DNA of 64,000 bases from Mesonia maritima (GTDB lineage Bacteria; Bacteroidota; Bacteroidia; Flavobacteriales; Flavobacteriaceae), in contig NZ_JBHLUA010000004.1 in assembly GCF_042433895.1 (NCBI RefSeq), positions 142,772-206,771 of the forward strand. Reading direction: 5' to 3'. The notes below the pieces were generated by a model. That model searched no databases. It saw only the letters and a program-made list of their open reading frames with translations, and was not told the DNA's origin. Shown here piece by piece: positions 17,645-25,221 of the stretch (positions are counted from its first letter, which is position 1; each line of letters opens with the position of its first letter). A program made the position numbers and the translations under genes.

Positions 17645-18301
17645 ATGAATAATCTAGAGAAAATAAGAGAAGCAGAAACAAAGGGAATGTCAAAAACCTT
17701 GTTTTATAATCTATTATTTCATCCTTCCAGCGCTTTTCGTTACATTTTTGAAAATAAAATGTATGAAACCACTACAATTTTGCTAATTCTCGGCGGAATT
17801 GTTAGAGCTTTTAATGATAAAGTTCAAGATAATGCAGGAGATGACACTTCATTAGGTGGAATTTTATTTGGAAGTATTTTATTTGGGGGATTATTAGGCT
17901 GGATAGCTTTCTATATTTACGCAGCAATATTGAGTTTTGCCGGAGAATGGTTAGGCGGAAAAGCTAGTGGAAAAAAATTTAGAACCGTAATTGGCTGGGC
18001 GCTTATTCCTTCAATTCTTGGTTTACTATTATTGATACCTGCCATTTTAGTATTTGGAAAGGATATTTTTTCCAGTTCTTTATCGAGCGATAATTTAGCT
18101 TACGAAATTTTCTATTATATTTTTATGGCTATTTACTTTAGCTTACAAATTTGGTCATTGATAATATTTATAATAGGAGTGAAGTTTACTCAAAAATTTG
18201 GGACTTTCAGAGCAATTATAAATATTTTATTTCCAGCAATAGCACTAGTTTTATTTATAATGCTAATTTTTGCGGTTGCAAAATTGCCAAGTATTTTTTA
18301 G
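17645..18301 (+). CDS. Yip1-family membrane protein
   Basis: A 218-residue membrane protein with about five hydrophobic segments. The pattern LFHPSSAFRYIFENK near the N-terminus followed by glycine-rich helices (GGILFGSILFGGLLGWIAFYIY, split across 72-95) and AGEWLGGKASGKKFRTVIGWAL is characteristic of the Yip1 domain family (PF04893) in Bacteroidota. Function is unknown; family members in eukaryotes act in membrane traffic, but bacterial roles are undefined. It follows the KdkA-like gene by 33 bases on the same strand and converges with a GT2 gene 10 bases away. Confidence 0.78.
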   Translation: MNNLEKIREAETKGMSKTLFYNLLFHPSSAFRYIFENKMYETTTILLILGGIVRAFNDKVQDNAGDDTSLGGILFGSILFGGLLGWIAFYIYAAILSFAGEWLGGKASGKKFRTVIGWALIPSILGLLLLIPAILVFGKDIFSSSLSSDNLAYEIFYYIFMAIYFSLQIWSLIIFIIGVKFTQKFGTFRAIINILFPAIALVLFIMLIFAVAKLPSIF

Positions 18302-18311
18302 AAAAAACTTA

Positions 18312-19070
18312 TTACTTACGTCCTTTTCTAATAAGCCACACTTTTGCATAGCGCATAAAAACAGTGTAACCTTGAATATAAGCTATCGTTAGACCTACAA
18401 CGCCATCACGAAAACCACCTTGAATGATGTAATGCTTAAAAAAACTCCACATTGGTTTTATTACAAAATGGTAAGGCGTTAATTTCCCTATTTTTTTATC
18501 GTAATCTTTGGCTTGCCACCACGCATAACGATTCATTTTTTCTAAAAAACGGTCAAGTGTAATATAGGTATTATGGTAAAATTTATTTTTTAACTTTTTT
18601 ACTTTTCCGTTTGCAATTATTTCAGCGTGAACGCGTTTATTTTCGTAAGAACATTTACTTTTTTTAAACAAACGGATCACTTTGTCATTTTTCCATCCGC
18701 TATGTTTTACGTGTTTTCCCATGAAATGGTTTTTTCTACCAATCCAATAGGCAACCGTCCCATCTTTAGGAGGGTTTTTTAAAACCGCTAAAATTTCTTC
18801 TTTTAATTCGGGAGTAACTCTTTCATCTGCATCAACCAGTAAAATCCATTCGTTTTTAGCCTGTGGAATTGCCCAGTTTTTTTGGGAAGCAGAATACTCA
18901 TATTCTCTTCTAATCACTTTATCGGCAAGCTTCGACGCTTTTTCAAAAGTACCGTCGTTACTAAAACTATCCACCACTAAAACTTCATCAGCAAAGCTAA
19001 CCGAAGCAATTACCTCTTCGATATTGTGAATTTCGTTTCCTGTAGGTATTAAAGCTGTGATTTTTTCCAA
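18312..19070 (-). CDS. glycosyltransferase family 2 protein (WaaE/KdtX-like)
   Basis: A 252-residue GT-A fold enzyme: ITALIPTGNEIHNIEEVI at the N-terminus, EVLVVDSFSNDGT, the DXD-type LLVDADERV, then GRKNHFMGKHVKHSGWKNDK. This matches the short LPS-core beta-glucosyltransferase group related to WaaE and LgtF. The start is TTG at 19070; no in-frame ATG is present near the conserved N-terminus. The divergent region upstream carries a minus-strand TAACTTTG box at 19116-19123. It acts on lipid-linked acceptors at the cytoplasmic membrane; exact specificity is unknown. Confidence 0.88.
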   Translation of the reverse strand: MEKITALIPTGNEIHNIEEVIASVSFADEVLVVDSFSNDGTFEKASKLADKVIRREYEYSASQKNWAIPQAKNEWILLVDADERVTPELKEEILAVLKNPPKDGTVAYWIGRKNHFMGKHVKHSGWKNDKVIRLFKKSKCSYENKRVHAEIIANGKVKKLKNKFYHNTYITLDRFLEKMNRYAWWQAKDYDKKIGKLTPYHFVIKPMWSFFKHYIIQGGFRDGVVGLTIAYIQGYTVFMRYAKVWLIRKGRK

Positions 19071-19286
19071 CTTGGTTAGTTTGAAAGCGTTGTTAAAAAA
19101 CTTTTATTTATTTGACAAAGTTAAATTATTCTAATAAGTTTGAAACCGATAAATCATCTATCATCACAAAGATGTGATTTTTTTTAAAAGGTTGCGAGGC
19201 AATATTAAGTTTTTTTTAAATTTAATAAAAGCTAAAGGTAAAAAATAGTTATTTTTGTTTGTAGTAGACTGAGTTGAAAAATAAAA
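19071..19286. promoter_or_regulatory. divergent promoter region between two GT2 genes
   Basis: A 216-bp A+T-rich gap without a gene. On the minus strand TAACTTTG (19123-19116) is a -7 box for the WaaE-like gene; on the plus strand TATTTTTG (19250-19257) is a -7 box for the second GT2 gene. Neither has a convincing TTG at the usual upstream spacing. Both genes start with TTG. Confidence 0.5.
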
Positions 19287-20126
19287 TTGGAGAACATTAT
19301 TAAAGTTTCAGTAATAATTAGTACATATAATTCTGAAGAATGGTTAGAAAAAGTTCTTTGGGGTTATGCGTGTCAAAATTTTACAGATTTTGAATTGGTA
19401 ATTGCTGATGATGGTTCGAAAAAACCCACCTTCGATTTAATTGAAAAAATGGCTCAACAAGTCTCTTTTCCTATTCAACATATTTGGCAACAAGACGATG
19501 GTTTTCAAAAATCACGCATTTTAAATAAAGCTTTACTCGCTTGCAAGGCAGATTATGTGTTAATGAGCGATGGCGATTGCATTCCACGAAACGATTTTAT
19601 TTCAACTCATATTAAACATCGTGAAAAAGGATATTTTTTATCAGGTGGTTACTTTATGCTTCCGCTAGAAATATCAAAATCTATCTCTAAAGAAACTATT
19701 TTTTCACAAGAATGTTTCGATTTAGAATGGTTACGCGAAAAGGGTTTAAATACTTCTTTTAAAAATCGAAAATTAAGTTCTAAAGGTGTTCTTCAAAAAA
19801 TATTGAATAAAATTACACCTACAAATGCCAGTTGGAATGGTCATAATGCTAGCGGTTGGAAAAAAGATATTTTAGCGATTAACGGTTTTGATGAACGAAT
19901 GCAATATGGCGGGCAAGATAGAGAATTAGGGGAACGGTTAATTAATAGCGGAATTAAATCTAAACAAATTCGTTATTCTGCGATTTGTATTCATCTTGAT
20001 CATCCGCGAGGTTATAAAACACAAGAATCGATCGATAAAAATTTAGCTATTCGCGCTGAAACAAAAAATGAAAACCGAACGTGGACTAAATTTGGGGTAG
20101 ATAAAAAAGAGCTTAAAGAGAAGTGA
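19287..20126 (+). CDS. glycosyltransferase family 2 protein
   Basis: A 279-residue GT-A glycosyltransferase. It contains VSVIISTYNSEEWLE, ELVIADDGS, the metal-binding VLMSDGDCIPR and, towards the C-terminus, SGWKKDILAINGFDE plus YGGQDRELGERL, the latter like the C-terminal galactosyltransferase motif of chondroitin-polymerase-type GT2s. An in-frame TGA at 19275-19277 limits the start to the TTG at 19287. Its last 14 bases overlap the 3' end of the convergent ATP-grasp gene. Probably one step of the same saccharide. Confidence 0.87.
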   Translation: MENIIKVSVIISTYNSEEWLEKVLWGYACQNFTDFELVIADDGSKKPTFDLIEKMAQQVSFPIQHIWQQDDGFQKSRILNKALLACKADYVLMSDGDCIPRNDFISTHIKHREKGYFLSGGYFMLPLEISKSISKETIFSQECFDLEWLREKGLNTSFKNRKLSSKGVLQKILNKITPTNASWNGHNASGWKKDILAINGFDERMQYGGQDRELGERLINSGIKSKQIRYSAICIHLDHPRGYKTQESIDKNLAIRAETKNENRTWTKFGVDKKELKEK

Positions 20127-21015
20127 TTTCCTTTTTTCCGTTTGGAAGTTTGGGTAACTCTATATAATCTCCTAAAATTTTATCATACTTTTCTGGGTAA
20201 AATAATTTTCTTCCGTCAGAAGGGTAAAAAGTCATTTCTCCAAATAAAATTTTTCCATTGATATTATAAAGATCTACCCGTACAAATGGAAATTTATCGG
20301 CTAATTTTCTCGCTACAGTAATCATTTTAGCGAAATTTTCAGGTTGTTGAATTTCGCCTTCGTAAACCGTATTTTCTTTATTATAAAATTCTTGTTTATT
20401 CCAGTCAAGATCGTAAAAAGCACGTTGATCGTTAATTCCTCTTTCTATATCTATTTGAACAAATTTTGGTTCGCCATTGAAACAGAAAAATTTGTAGTCG
20501 TTTATAACTTCTTTTCCCATTTCCTCAAGATATTTTTCAGCAATCAATTTTGGCGGAACATTTTTATACGCCCATTCTAAACCACCGCGATAATATTGGT
20601 TTTTTCGCATCCATTTATGCAAAAGCCATTTCGCTTTTTTGCGGTTAAGGTCTTTTTTGTTTTTTACAATTAAGTTGAAATGAAAACCGTGAACGCCTTT
20701 AATCACAAATTTTTCGGGAAGGGTATCAAAATTTACTTCAGAAGCGTTATCGTAAACGGCTAATAATTCATTTAAATAATCGCTTCCTATTTTTTCATCA
20801 ACATAATTTCTTACGTTGTATTTATCTACTAATAGGGTTAAAATCGGGGGATGATAATAGACTTTTAACCACTGAATTTTTTCGTTGAATTCGGTTGGGT
20901 TTTCAAGATCGAGCTTTCTTCCGGTATAATATTCATAGTAATACTTCATGTAAATTTCCGGTGGAAGAAATTTCATTTTTTTTACAATTCCGTAAAGAAT
21001 TTTTTTTAATCGCAT
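20113..21015 (-). CDS. TupA-like ATP-grasp protein
   Basis: A 300-residue protein with the features of the TupA-like ATP-grasp family (PF14305): DLENPTEFNEKIQWLKVYYH near the N-terminus, LVDKYNVRNYVDEKIG, FVIKGVHGFHFNLIVKNK as an ATP-binding Lys strand, NDYKFFCFNGEPKFVQID and FPFVRVDLYNINGKILFGEMTFYPSDG with the metal-binding acidic residues. Family members are found in capsule and LPS clusters and are thought to ligate amino acids or other acids onto saccharides. Here it sits between GT2 and GT9 genes, which agrees. The substrate is unknown. Confidence 0.83.
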   Translation of the reverse strand: MRLKKILYGIVKKMKFLPPEIYMKYYYEYYTGRKLDLENPTEFNEKIQWLKVYYHPPILTLLVDKYNVRNYVDEKIGSDYLNELLAVYDNASEVNFDTLPEKFVIKGVHGFHFNLIVKNKKDLNRKKAKWLLHKWMRKNQYYRGGLEWAYKNVPPKLIAEKYLEEMGKEVINDYKFFCFNGEPKFVQIDIERGINDQRAFYDLDWNKQEFYNKENTVYEGEIQQPENFAKMITVARKLADKFPFVRVDLYNINGKILFGEMTFYPSDGRKLFYPEKYDKILGDYIELPKLPNGKKEITSL

Positions 21016-21018
21016 GCG

Positions 21019-22095
21019 TTAGTTTTTATTCACTTCAACAAATTTTATTAACCTCGGAATAATGAAATTCGGTTTAAAAGCTTGGTAAAGTTTTAAGGAG
21101 TTTTGTTTAAATATTTTTGGGTCGTACGCTTTAAAAAGTTCCGGTTCAAAATCTTTTAAATGAACCGTTTTATTTACTGAATCTTTAGCGGAAGTTCCCC
21201 AAGTTTCTTTTCGAATCCACGGCGAAAAAATTGCGAAAGTTGGTAAATTTAAGGCTTTTCCCATATTAATTGCTCCGCCTTCGTTACCAATTACCATTTT
21301 GCAGAACGAAGTCAGCACAATAAATTCTCGCAAACTCGGCGCATAAAAAGGAGAGATTTGCTGTTTTGTAGTTGGGTTACAATACGATAAAAGCTCATTA
21401 ACTTCTTTTTCTTGACTTGGAATATAGTTGAATAAAAAGCGAAGCTCAGGAAAGTTTTCGGCAACTTTATCTAGTAACACCGCCATATATTTTAAGGGAT
21501 ATGTTTTTGAATTTTCGCTTCCCAACACATTTACCATTATAAACGATTGGTTTTTTAAATCGATATTTTCGTTGGAAGCGATTTTTAGGATTTGTTCTTT
21601 TTCTAAAGCAGAAATATAGATTTTTGGTTGAATTGAAAAATCAATCTCTTCCTCTGGAATAATCGCTTTTAATAAATTGAATCTATTTTCGTACGCCAAT
21701 CCAACAGCTTTATTTCGTACAAGTTGAATTGCATATTTATGCGTGTATAAAAAACCTGCATATTTCTTTTTTTCGTAACCAATTTTAATTTTCGCTCCGG
21801 AAAAAGCGGTAATTAATGCGCTACTAATTTTTCCGTAAACATCGATAACTGTATTATATTTTTCAGCTTTTATCTGCTGAAGGAATTTGAAAAACTTTAC
21901 ATAAGAATTTTCAGTTTCCGGTGTAAAAATGATCAGTTTATCAATAAACGGATTATGTTCTACAACCGGAACAGTATGTTTATTAATAAGATAGTGCAAT
22001 TCAGCAGAAGGATATTTTTTCTTTATCGCTTCACACAATATAGAAGACGTAAGCACGTCGCCAATCATTTTCTGCTGAATTACAAGTATTTTCAT
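21019..22095 (-). CDS. glycosyltransferase family 9 (heptosyltransferase-like)
   Basis: A 358-residue GT-B enzyme of the ADP-heptose:LPS heptosyltransferase family. MKILVIQQKMIGDVLTSSIL carries the GD(V/A)L motif of GT9. The C-terminal half has FIMVNVLGSENSKTYPLKYM and MVIGNEGGAINMGKALNLPT, the usual GNDTG-like donor loop, here GNEGG. It probably adds a sugar to the inner core of LPS; Bacteroidota may use sugars other than heptose. It is 3 bases upstream of the ATP-grasp gene and 1 base downstream of dapD, so transcription may be continuous from dapD. Confidence 0.87.
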   Translation of the reverse strand: MKILVIQQKMIGDVLTSSILCEAIKKKYPSAELHYLINKHTVPVVEHNPFIDKLIIFTPETENSYVKFFKFLQQIKAEKYNTVIDVYGKISSALITAFSGAKIKIGYEKKKYAGFLYTHKYAIQLVRNKAVGLAYENRFNLLKAIIPEEEIDFSIQPKIYISALEKEQILKIASNENIDLKNQSFIMVNVLGSENSKTYPLKYMAVLLDKVAENFPELRFLFNYIPSQEKEVNELLSYCNPTTKQQISPFYAPSLREFIVLTSFCKMVIGNEGGAINMGKALNLPTFAIFSPWIRKETWGTSAKDSVNKTVHLKDFEPELFKAYDPKIFKQNSLKLYQAFKPNFIIPRLIKFVEVNKN

Positions 22096-22096
22096 C

Positions 22097-22912
22097 TTAA
22101 ACCGCTACATCATAAGTTCTTAATGCATCGTTTAGTGAAGTTTTCTTATCAGTACTTTCTTTCCGTTTTCCGATAATTAACGCACAAGGAACGTTAAATT
22201 CTCCAGCTGGAAATTTTTTGGTATAACTTCCCGGAATAACCACAGAACGTGCAGGAACAATTCCTTTCATTTCTTTGGGTTCATCTCCGGTAACATCAAT
22301 AATTTTAGTGGAAGCGGTTAATACTACATTTGCGCCTAAGACAGCTTCTTTTTCTACGCGAACACCTTCAACTACGATACTTCTGGAGCCTAAAAAAGCA
22401 TTATCTTCAATAATTACAGGAGCTGCTTGTAGAGGTTCTAAAACACCTCCAATTCCAACACCGCCAGAGAGATGCACATTTTTTCCGATTTGTGCACAAC
22501 TTCCAACGGTTGCCCAAGTATCGACCATCGTTCCTTCATCTACATAAGCGCCAATATTTACATAGCTTGGCATCATAATTACACCGCTTGAAATATAAGC
22601 TCCGTGACGCGCAACAGCATTTGGTACAACTCGTATTCCTTTTTCTTTATAGCCTTTTTTCAACGGCATTTTATCGTGATATTCAAAAATCCCGGCTTCT
22701 AAGGTTTCCATTTTTTGAATTGGGAAATATAAAACTACTGCTTTTTTTACCCATTCATTTACTTGCCAACCAGTTTCTGTAGGTTCTGCACAACGTAATT
22801 CACCCGAATCTATTTTCTGAATAACTTCGCGTATATTGTTTTGTATATGTGTTTCTTTTAATAAGTCTCGGTTTTCCCAAGCTTCTAAAATTGTATTTTT
22901 TAAATCTTGCAT
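22097..22912 (-). CDS. dapD: 2,3,4,5-tetrahydropyridine-2,6-dicarboxylate N-succinyltransferase
   Basis: A 271-residue left-handed beta-helix acyltransferase of the lysine/diaminopimelate pathway. It begins MQDLKNTILEAWENRDLL and shows AVARHGAYISSGVIMMPSYV, IGAYVDEGTMVDTWATVGSC and hexapeptide repeats such as IGKNVHLSGGVGIGGVLEP, all strong DapD hallmarks. A longer frame begins with TTG at 22930, but that TTG is the end of the promoter -7 box TATCTTTG, so the ATG at 22912 is the start. It is divergent from ruvX. Confidence 0.95.
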   Translation of the reverse strand: MQDLKNTILEAWENRDLLKETHIQNNIREVIQKIDSGELRCAEPTETGWQVNEWVKKAVVLYFPIQKMETLEAGIFEYHDKMPLKKGYKEKGIRVVPNAVARHGAYISSGVIMMPSYVNIGAYVDEGTMVDTWATVGSCAQIGKNVHLSGGVGIGGVLEPLQAAPVIIEDNAFLGSRSIVVEGVRVEKEAVLGANVVLTASTKIIDVTGDEPKEMKGIVPARSVVIPGSYTKKFPAGEFNVPCALIIGKRKESTDKKTSLNDALRTYDVAV

Positions 22913-22927
22913 GGCTAAAATTTTGGT

Positions 22928-22935
22928 CAAAGATA
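22928..22935 (-). promoter_or_regulatory. -7 promoter box TATCTTTG for dapD
   Basis: On the minus strand TATCTTTG perfectly fits TAnnTTTG and lies 15 bases before the dapD ATG at 22912. It overlaps the TTG that would begin a longer dapD frame, so it decides the start. Confidence 0.6.
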
Positions 22936-22976
22936 AGGCTTCCGTATAAATATTATAGCAATAGTTAGAGAAGTGT

Positions 22977-22984
22977 TACCTTTG
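22977..22984 (+). promoter_or_regulatory. -7 promoter box TACCTTTG for ruvX
   Basis: TACCTTTG is a perfect TAnnTTTG match, ending 13 bases before the ruvX ATG at 22998. No clear TTG is visible at the usual upstream distance. Together with the dapD box it makes a compact divergent promoter pair. Confidence 0.55.
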
Positions 22985-22997
22985 CAAAAAATAATAA

Positions 22998-23405
22998 ATG
23001 GCGAGAATTTTAGCATTAGATTTTGGAACAAAACGTACCGGGATTGCGGTAACCGACGAATTGCAACTAATTGCTTCTGGTTTAACTACCGTAAATACTT
23101 CAGAATTGCTAGTGTTTTTAAAGAAATATTTTGCTGAAGAAAACGTAGAATTAGTGCTCGTTGGTGAACCTAAACAACGTGACGGAGCACCTTCACAAAG
23201 TGAGGAAGCCATTAAATTATTTTTAAAAGATTTTATAGAAAAATTTCCGCAGCAAAAAATAGAACGCGTCGATGAACGTTTTACTTCTAAAATGGCAGTA
23301 CAAACAATGATCGATAGCGGATTGAAAAAGAAAAAAAGAAGAAATAAAGCCTTAATAGATGAAATTAGCGCCACTATTATTTTACAAACTTATTTGTATA
23401 AATGA
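22998..23405 (+). CDS. ruvX: Holliday junction resolvase-like protein RuvX (YqgF)
   Basis: A 135-residue RNase H-fold protein. It has the N-terminal catalytic Asp in ARILALDFGTKRTGIAVTD, VLVGEPKQRDG, the ERVDERFTSKMA strand with a conserved Glu/Arg, and the C-terminal DEISATIILQTYL with the last conserved Asp. E. coli YqgF is required for 16S rRNA 5' processing and homologues resolve Holliday junctions in vitro, so either name is used. The ATG start agrees with the promoter just upstream. The antisense frame of similar length is a shadow. Confidence 0.93.
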   Translation: MARILALDFGTKRTGIAVTDELQLIASGLTTVNTSELLVFLKKYFAEENVELVLVGEPKQRDGAPSQSEEAIKLFLKDFIEKFPQQKIERVDERFTSKMAVQTMIDSGLKKKKRRNKALIDEISATIILQTYLYK

Positions 23406-23436
23406 AAAAGGTTTAATGATTAATGAATAACTCAAT

Positions 23437-23790
23437 TTGAAAAAAGATTTAAAAATAAGATCTACTAAATTTGCTCATAAATGTGTAAAATTATCACTTA
23501 GTCTACCTAAAAATGATTTAGGTTTTCACATGAAAAAGCAGCTTATAAGATGCTCAACATCTGTTGCTGCAAATTATAGAGCTGCTTCGCTAGCACAAAC
23601 GAAGAAAGGTTTTATTTCAAAATTAAGTATAGTAATAGAAGAAGCAGATGAATCTATTTTTTGGATAGAATTCGCGAAAAATGAAAATTTTTTAATAAAT
23701 AGTGATGATGAAATTTTAAACGAAGCCAAAGAACTTACATCAATTTTTATAGCGTCACGTAAAACAGCTCAGAAAACTGTTTCAAGTTAA
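23437..23790 (+). CDS. four helix bundle protein (S23 / 23S rRNA intervening-sequence type)
   Basis: A 117-residue all-helical protein matching the TIGR02436/PF05635 family. It has FAHKCVKLSLSLP, a helix ending QLIRCSTSVAANYRAASLA (the family's strongest motif), and FISKLSIVIEEADESIFWIE. First seen encoded in intervening sequences of 23S rRNA genes, these proteins are frequent free-standing chromosomal genes in Bacteroidota; function is not established. An in-frame TAA lies just upstream, so TTG at 23437 is the only likely start. It is a solitary insert between ruvX and def. Confidence 0.85.
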   Translation: MKKDLKIRSTKFAHKCVKLSLSLPKNDLGFHMKKQLIRCSTSVAANYRAASLAQTKKGFISKLSIVIEEADESIFWIEFAKNENFLINSDDEILNEAKELTSIFIASRKTAQKTVSS

Positions 23791-23852
23791 ATTCAATTAA
23801 AACTTTTACTTAATATAAATTATTCAGTAAACCTTAAAACTTAAAAATTAAA

Positions 23853-24443
23853 ATGATTTTACCTATAGTAGCCTATGGCGATCCAGTTTTAAAAAAGAAA
23901 GCAAAAGATATTCCAGAAGATTATCCACAACTTCAAGAATTAATCGACAATATGTGGGAAACTATGTACAACGCGCACGGCGTTGGTTTGGCAGCTCCGC
24001 AAATTGGGAAATCTATTCGTTTGTTTTTAGTCGATGCTTCTCCCTTTTCTGAAGATGAAGACTTAACCGATGAAGAAAGCGAACAATTAAAAACATTAAA
24101 AAAAGCGTTTATTAATCCGCAAATTCTTGAAGAAACCGGTGACGAATGGGCTTTTAACGAAGGCTGTTTAAGTATTCCAGAAGTAAGAGAAGACGTTTTT
24201 AGAAAACCCGAAATTACCATTGAATATTTCGATGAAAACTTCAATAAAAAAACAGAAACTTACGACGGACTCGCAGCTCGCGTAATTCAACATGAATACG
24301 ATCATATCGAAGGAATTCTATTTACAGACAAGCTTTCAAGCCTAAAAAAACGCTTAATTAAAAGTAAATTGCAAAAAATTTCCAAAGGCGAAATTCGTAT
24401 CGATTACAGAATGCGATTTCCAAAACTAAAAAAAGCACGTTAA
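23853..24443 (+). CDS. def: peptide deformylase
   Basis: A 196-residue metalloenzyme that removes the formyl group from nascent N-terminal methionine. All three signature motifs are present: GVGLAAPQIG (43-52), EGCLS (103-107, metal-binding Cys) and HEYDH (147-151, two metal-binding His and the catalytic Glu). An insert rich in acidic residues (about 65-80) separates motifs 1 and 2, as in other Bacteroidota. ATG start. Confidence 0.96.
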   Translation: MILPIVAYGDPVLKKKAKDIPEDYPQLQELIDNMWETMYNAHGVGLAAPQIGKSIRLFLVDASPFSEDEDLTDEESEQLKTLKKAFINPQILEETGDEWAFNEGCLSIPEVREDVFRKPEITIEYFDENFNKKTETYDGLAARVIQHEYDHIEGILFTDKLSSLKKRLIKSKLQKISKGEIRIDYRMRFPKLKKAR

Positions 24444-24447
24444 TATT

Positions 24448-24478
24448 TTTGTAAATATTCAGAGAGATTAGATATTTG
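24448..24478 (+). promoter_or_regulatory. putative promoter TTTG-N19-GATATTTG
   Basis: TTTG at 24448-24451, a 19-base spacer and GATATTTG at 24471-24478 (one mismatch to TAnnTTTG) lie 21 bases before the ATG of the DUF5606 gene at 24500. Confidence 0.5.
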
Positions 24479-24499
24479 CGACCCTAAAAAAGTAAGAAC

Positions 24500-24943
24500 A
24501 TGAGTTTAGAAAAAATATTAGCAATTTCAGGAAAACCGGGATTATACGAATTAAAAGCGCAAACCCGCGGCGGTTTTGTAGCAGAATCGTTGGCAGACGG
24601 TAAAAAAATCTCTGTCAATGTACGTCATAACGTAAGCATGTTAAGCGAAATTGCAATGTACACGTATACCGAAGAAGTTCCATTACGAGAAGTTTTTCAA
24701 AATATTTCGGAAAAAGAAAATGGAAAAGAAGCCATTAGCCATAAAGAATCTAAAGAAAAGTTAGAAGAATATTTTTCAGAAGTATTACCAGAATACGATG
24801 AAGATCGCGTTTACACAAGCGATATCAAAAAAGTATTTCAATGGTATAATATTTTAGCAAAAGCCGGAAAAACAGATTTTTCAGCGCCAAAAGAAGAAGC
24901 TAAAACCGAAGTGAAAGAAGAAAAATCTTCAGAAGAAGAATAA
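24500..24943 (+). CDS. DUF5606 domain-containing protein
   Basis: A 147-residue protein starting MSLEKILAISGKPGLYELKA, which I recognise as the DUF5606 family conserved throughout Bacteroidota. A compact N-terminal SH3-like beta domain (about 1-60) is followed by a helical segment (EYFSEVLPEYDEDRVYTSDI, KKVFQWYNIL) and an acidic, low-complexity tail rich in Glu and Lys. Function is unknown. It is followed by a clear rho-independent terminator and lies upstream of mazG, beyond a repeat-bearing gap. Confidence 0.88.
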   Translation: MSLEKILAISGKPGLYELKAQTRGGFVAESLADGKKISVNVRHNVSMLSEIAMYTYTEEVPLREVFQNISEKENGKEAISHKESKEKLEEYFSEVLPEYDEDRVYTSDIKKVFQWYNILAKAGKTDFSAPKEEAKTEVKEEKSSEEE

Positions 24944-24966
24944 ATTTTTCAATAGTTATAGAAAAG

Positions 24967-24993
24967 AGCCTTGTAATTTACAGGGCTTTTTTT
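24967..24993 (+). terminator. rho-independent terminator after DUF5606
   Basis: A hairpin with arms AGCCTTGTAA and TTACAGGGCT (one G-T wobble) is followed by a run of seven T. It ends transcription of the def/DUF5606 region. Confidence 0.8.
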
Positions 24994-24995
24994 GT

Positions 24996-25092
24996 GCGTT
25001 ACCACAAGGGTCGGGCTTTCGCTACTCGCTTTTTAAAATCTTGCTGTAGCAAAATTTTAAAAGAGCTCAAACACGCGCTCAATCCCTAACGC
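24996..25092. repeat. structured intergenic repeat, copy 2
   Basis: A 97-bp element bounded by GCGTTA (24996-25001) and TAACGC (25087-25092) as inverted ends. It carries GGGTCGGGCTTTC (25008-25020) and ATCCCTAACGC (25082-25092), the same blocks as copy 1 at 8770-8852. Its centre is a 15-bp inverted repeat, TTTTAAAATCTTGCT / AGCAAAATTTTAAAA (25031-25045 and 25048-25062), with one mismatch. The central stem sequence differs from copy 1, so ends and boxes are conserved but the stem varies. Confidence 0.72.
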
Positions 25093-25121
25093 GGAAAACT
25101 TTTATTCAGATAAAATATATA

Positions 25122-25150
25122 GTCATGCTGAATTTTTTTCAGCATCTCAT
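25122..25150. repeat. short hairpin repeat GTCATGCTGAA/TTCAGCATCTCAT
   Basis: A perfect 8-bp inverted repeat ATGCTGAA / TTCAGCAT (25125-25132 and 25138-25145) with a five-T loop, flanked by GTC on the left and CTCAT on the right. Sequences of this form are frequent between genes in Bacteroidota as far as I recall. It is the only copy noticed in this window. Confidence 0.5.
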
Positions 25151-25221
25151 TCTACTATTTTAACAAAAACGCTAAAATATATTCTTCAGAAAACGTATTT
25201 TTAATCATCAAAAAAACACTT

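Noticed and set aside
22976..23374. Minus-strand frame of 132 codons opposite ruvX.
   Set aside because: It is the antisense of ruvX, whose RNase H-fold motifs and promoter are clear. The antisense product has no recognisable features.
24944..25221. A small RNA gene in the gap between DUF5606 and mazG.
   Set aside because: The gap is explained by a terminator, the structured repeat and a hairpin repeat; I see no independent promoter for an RNA.
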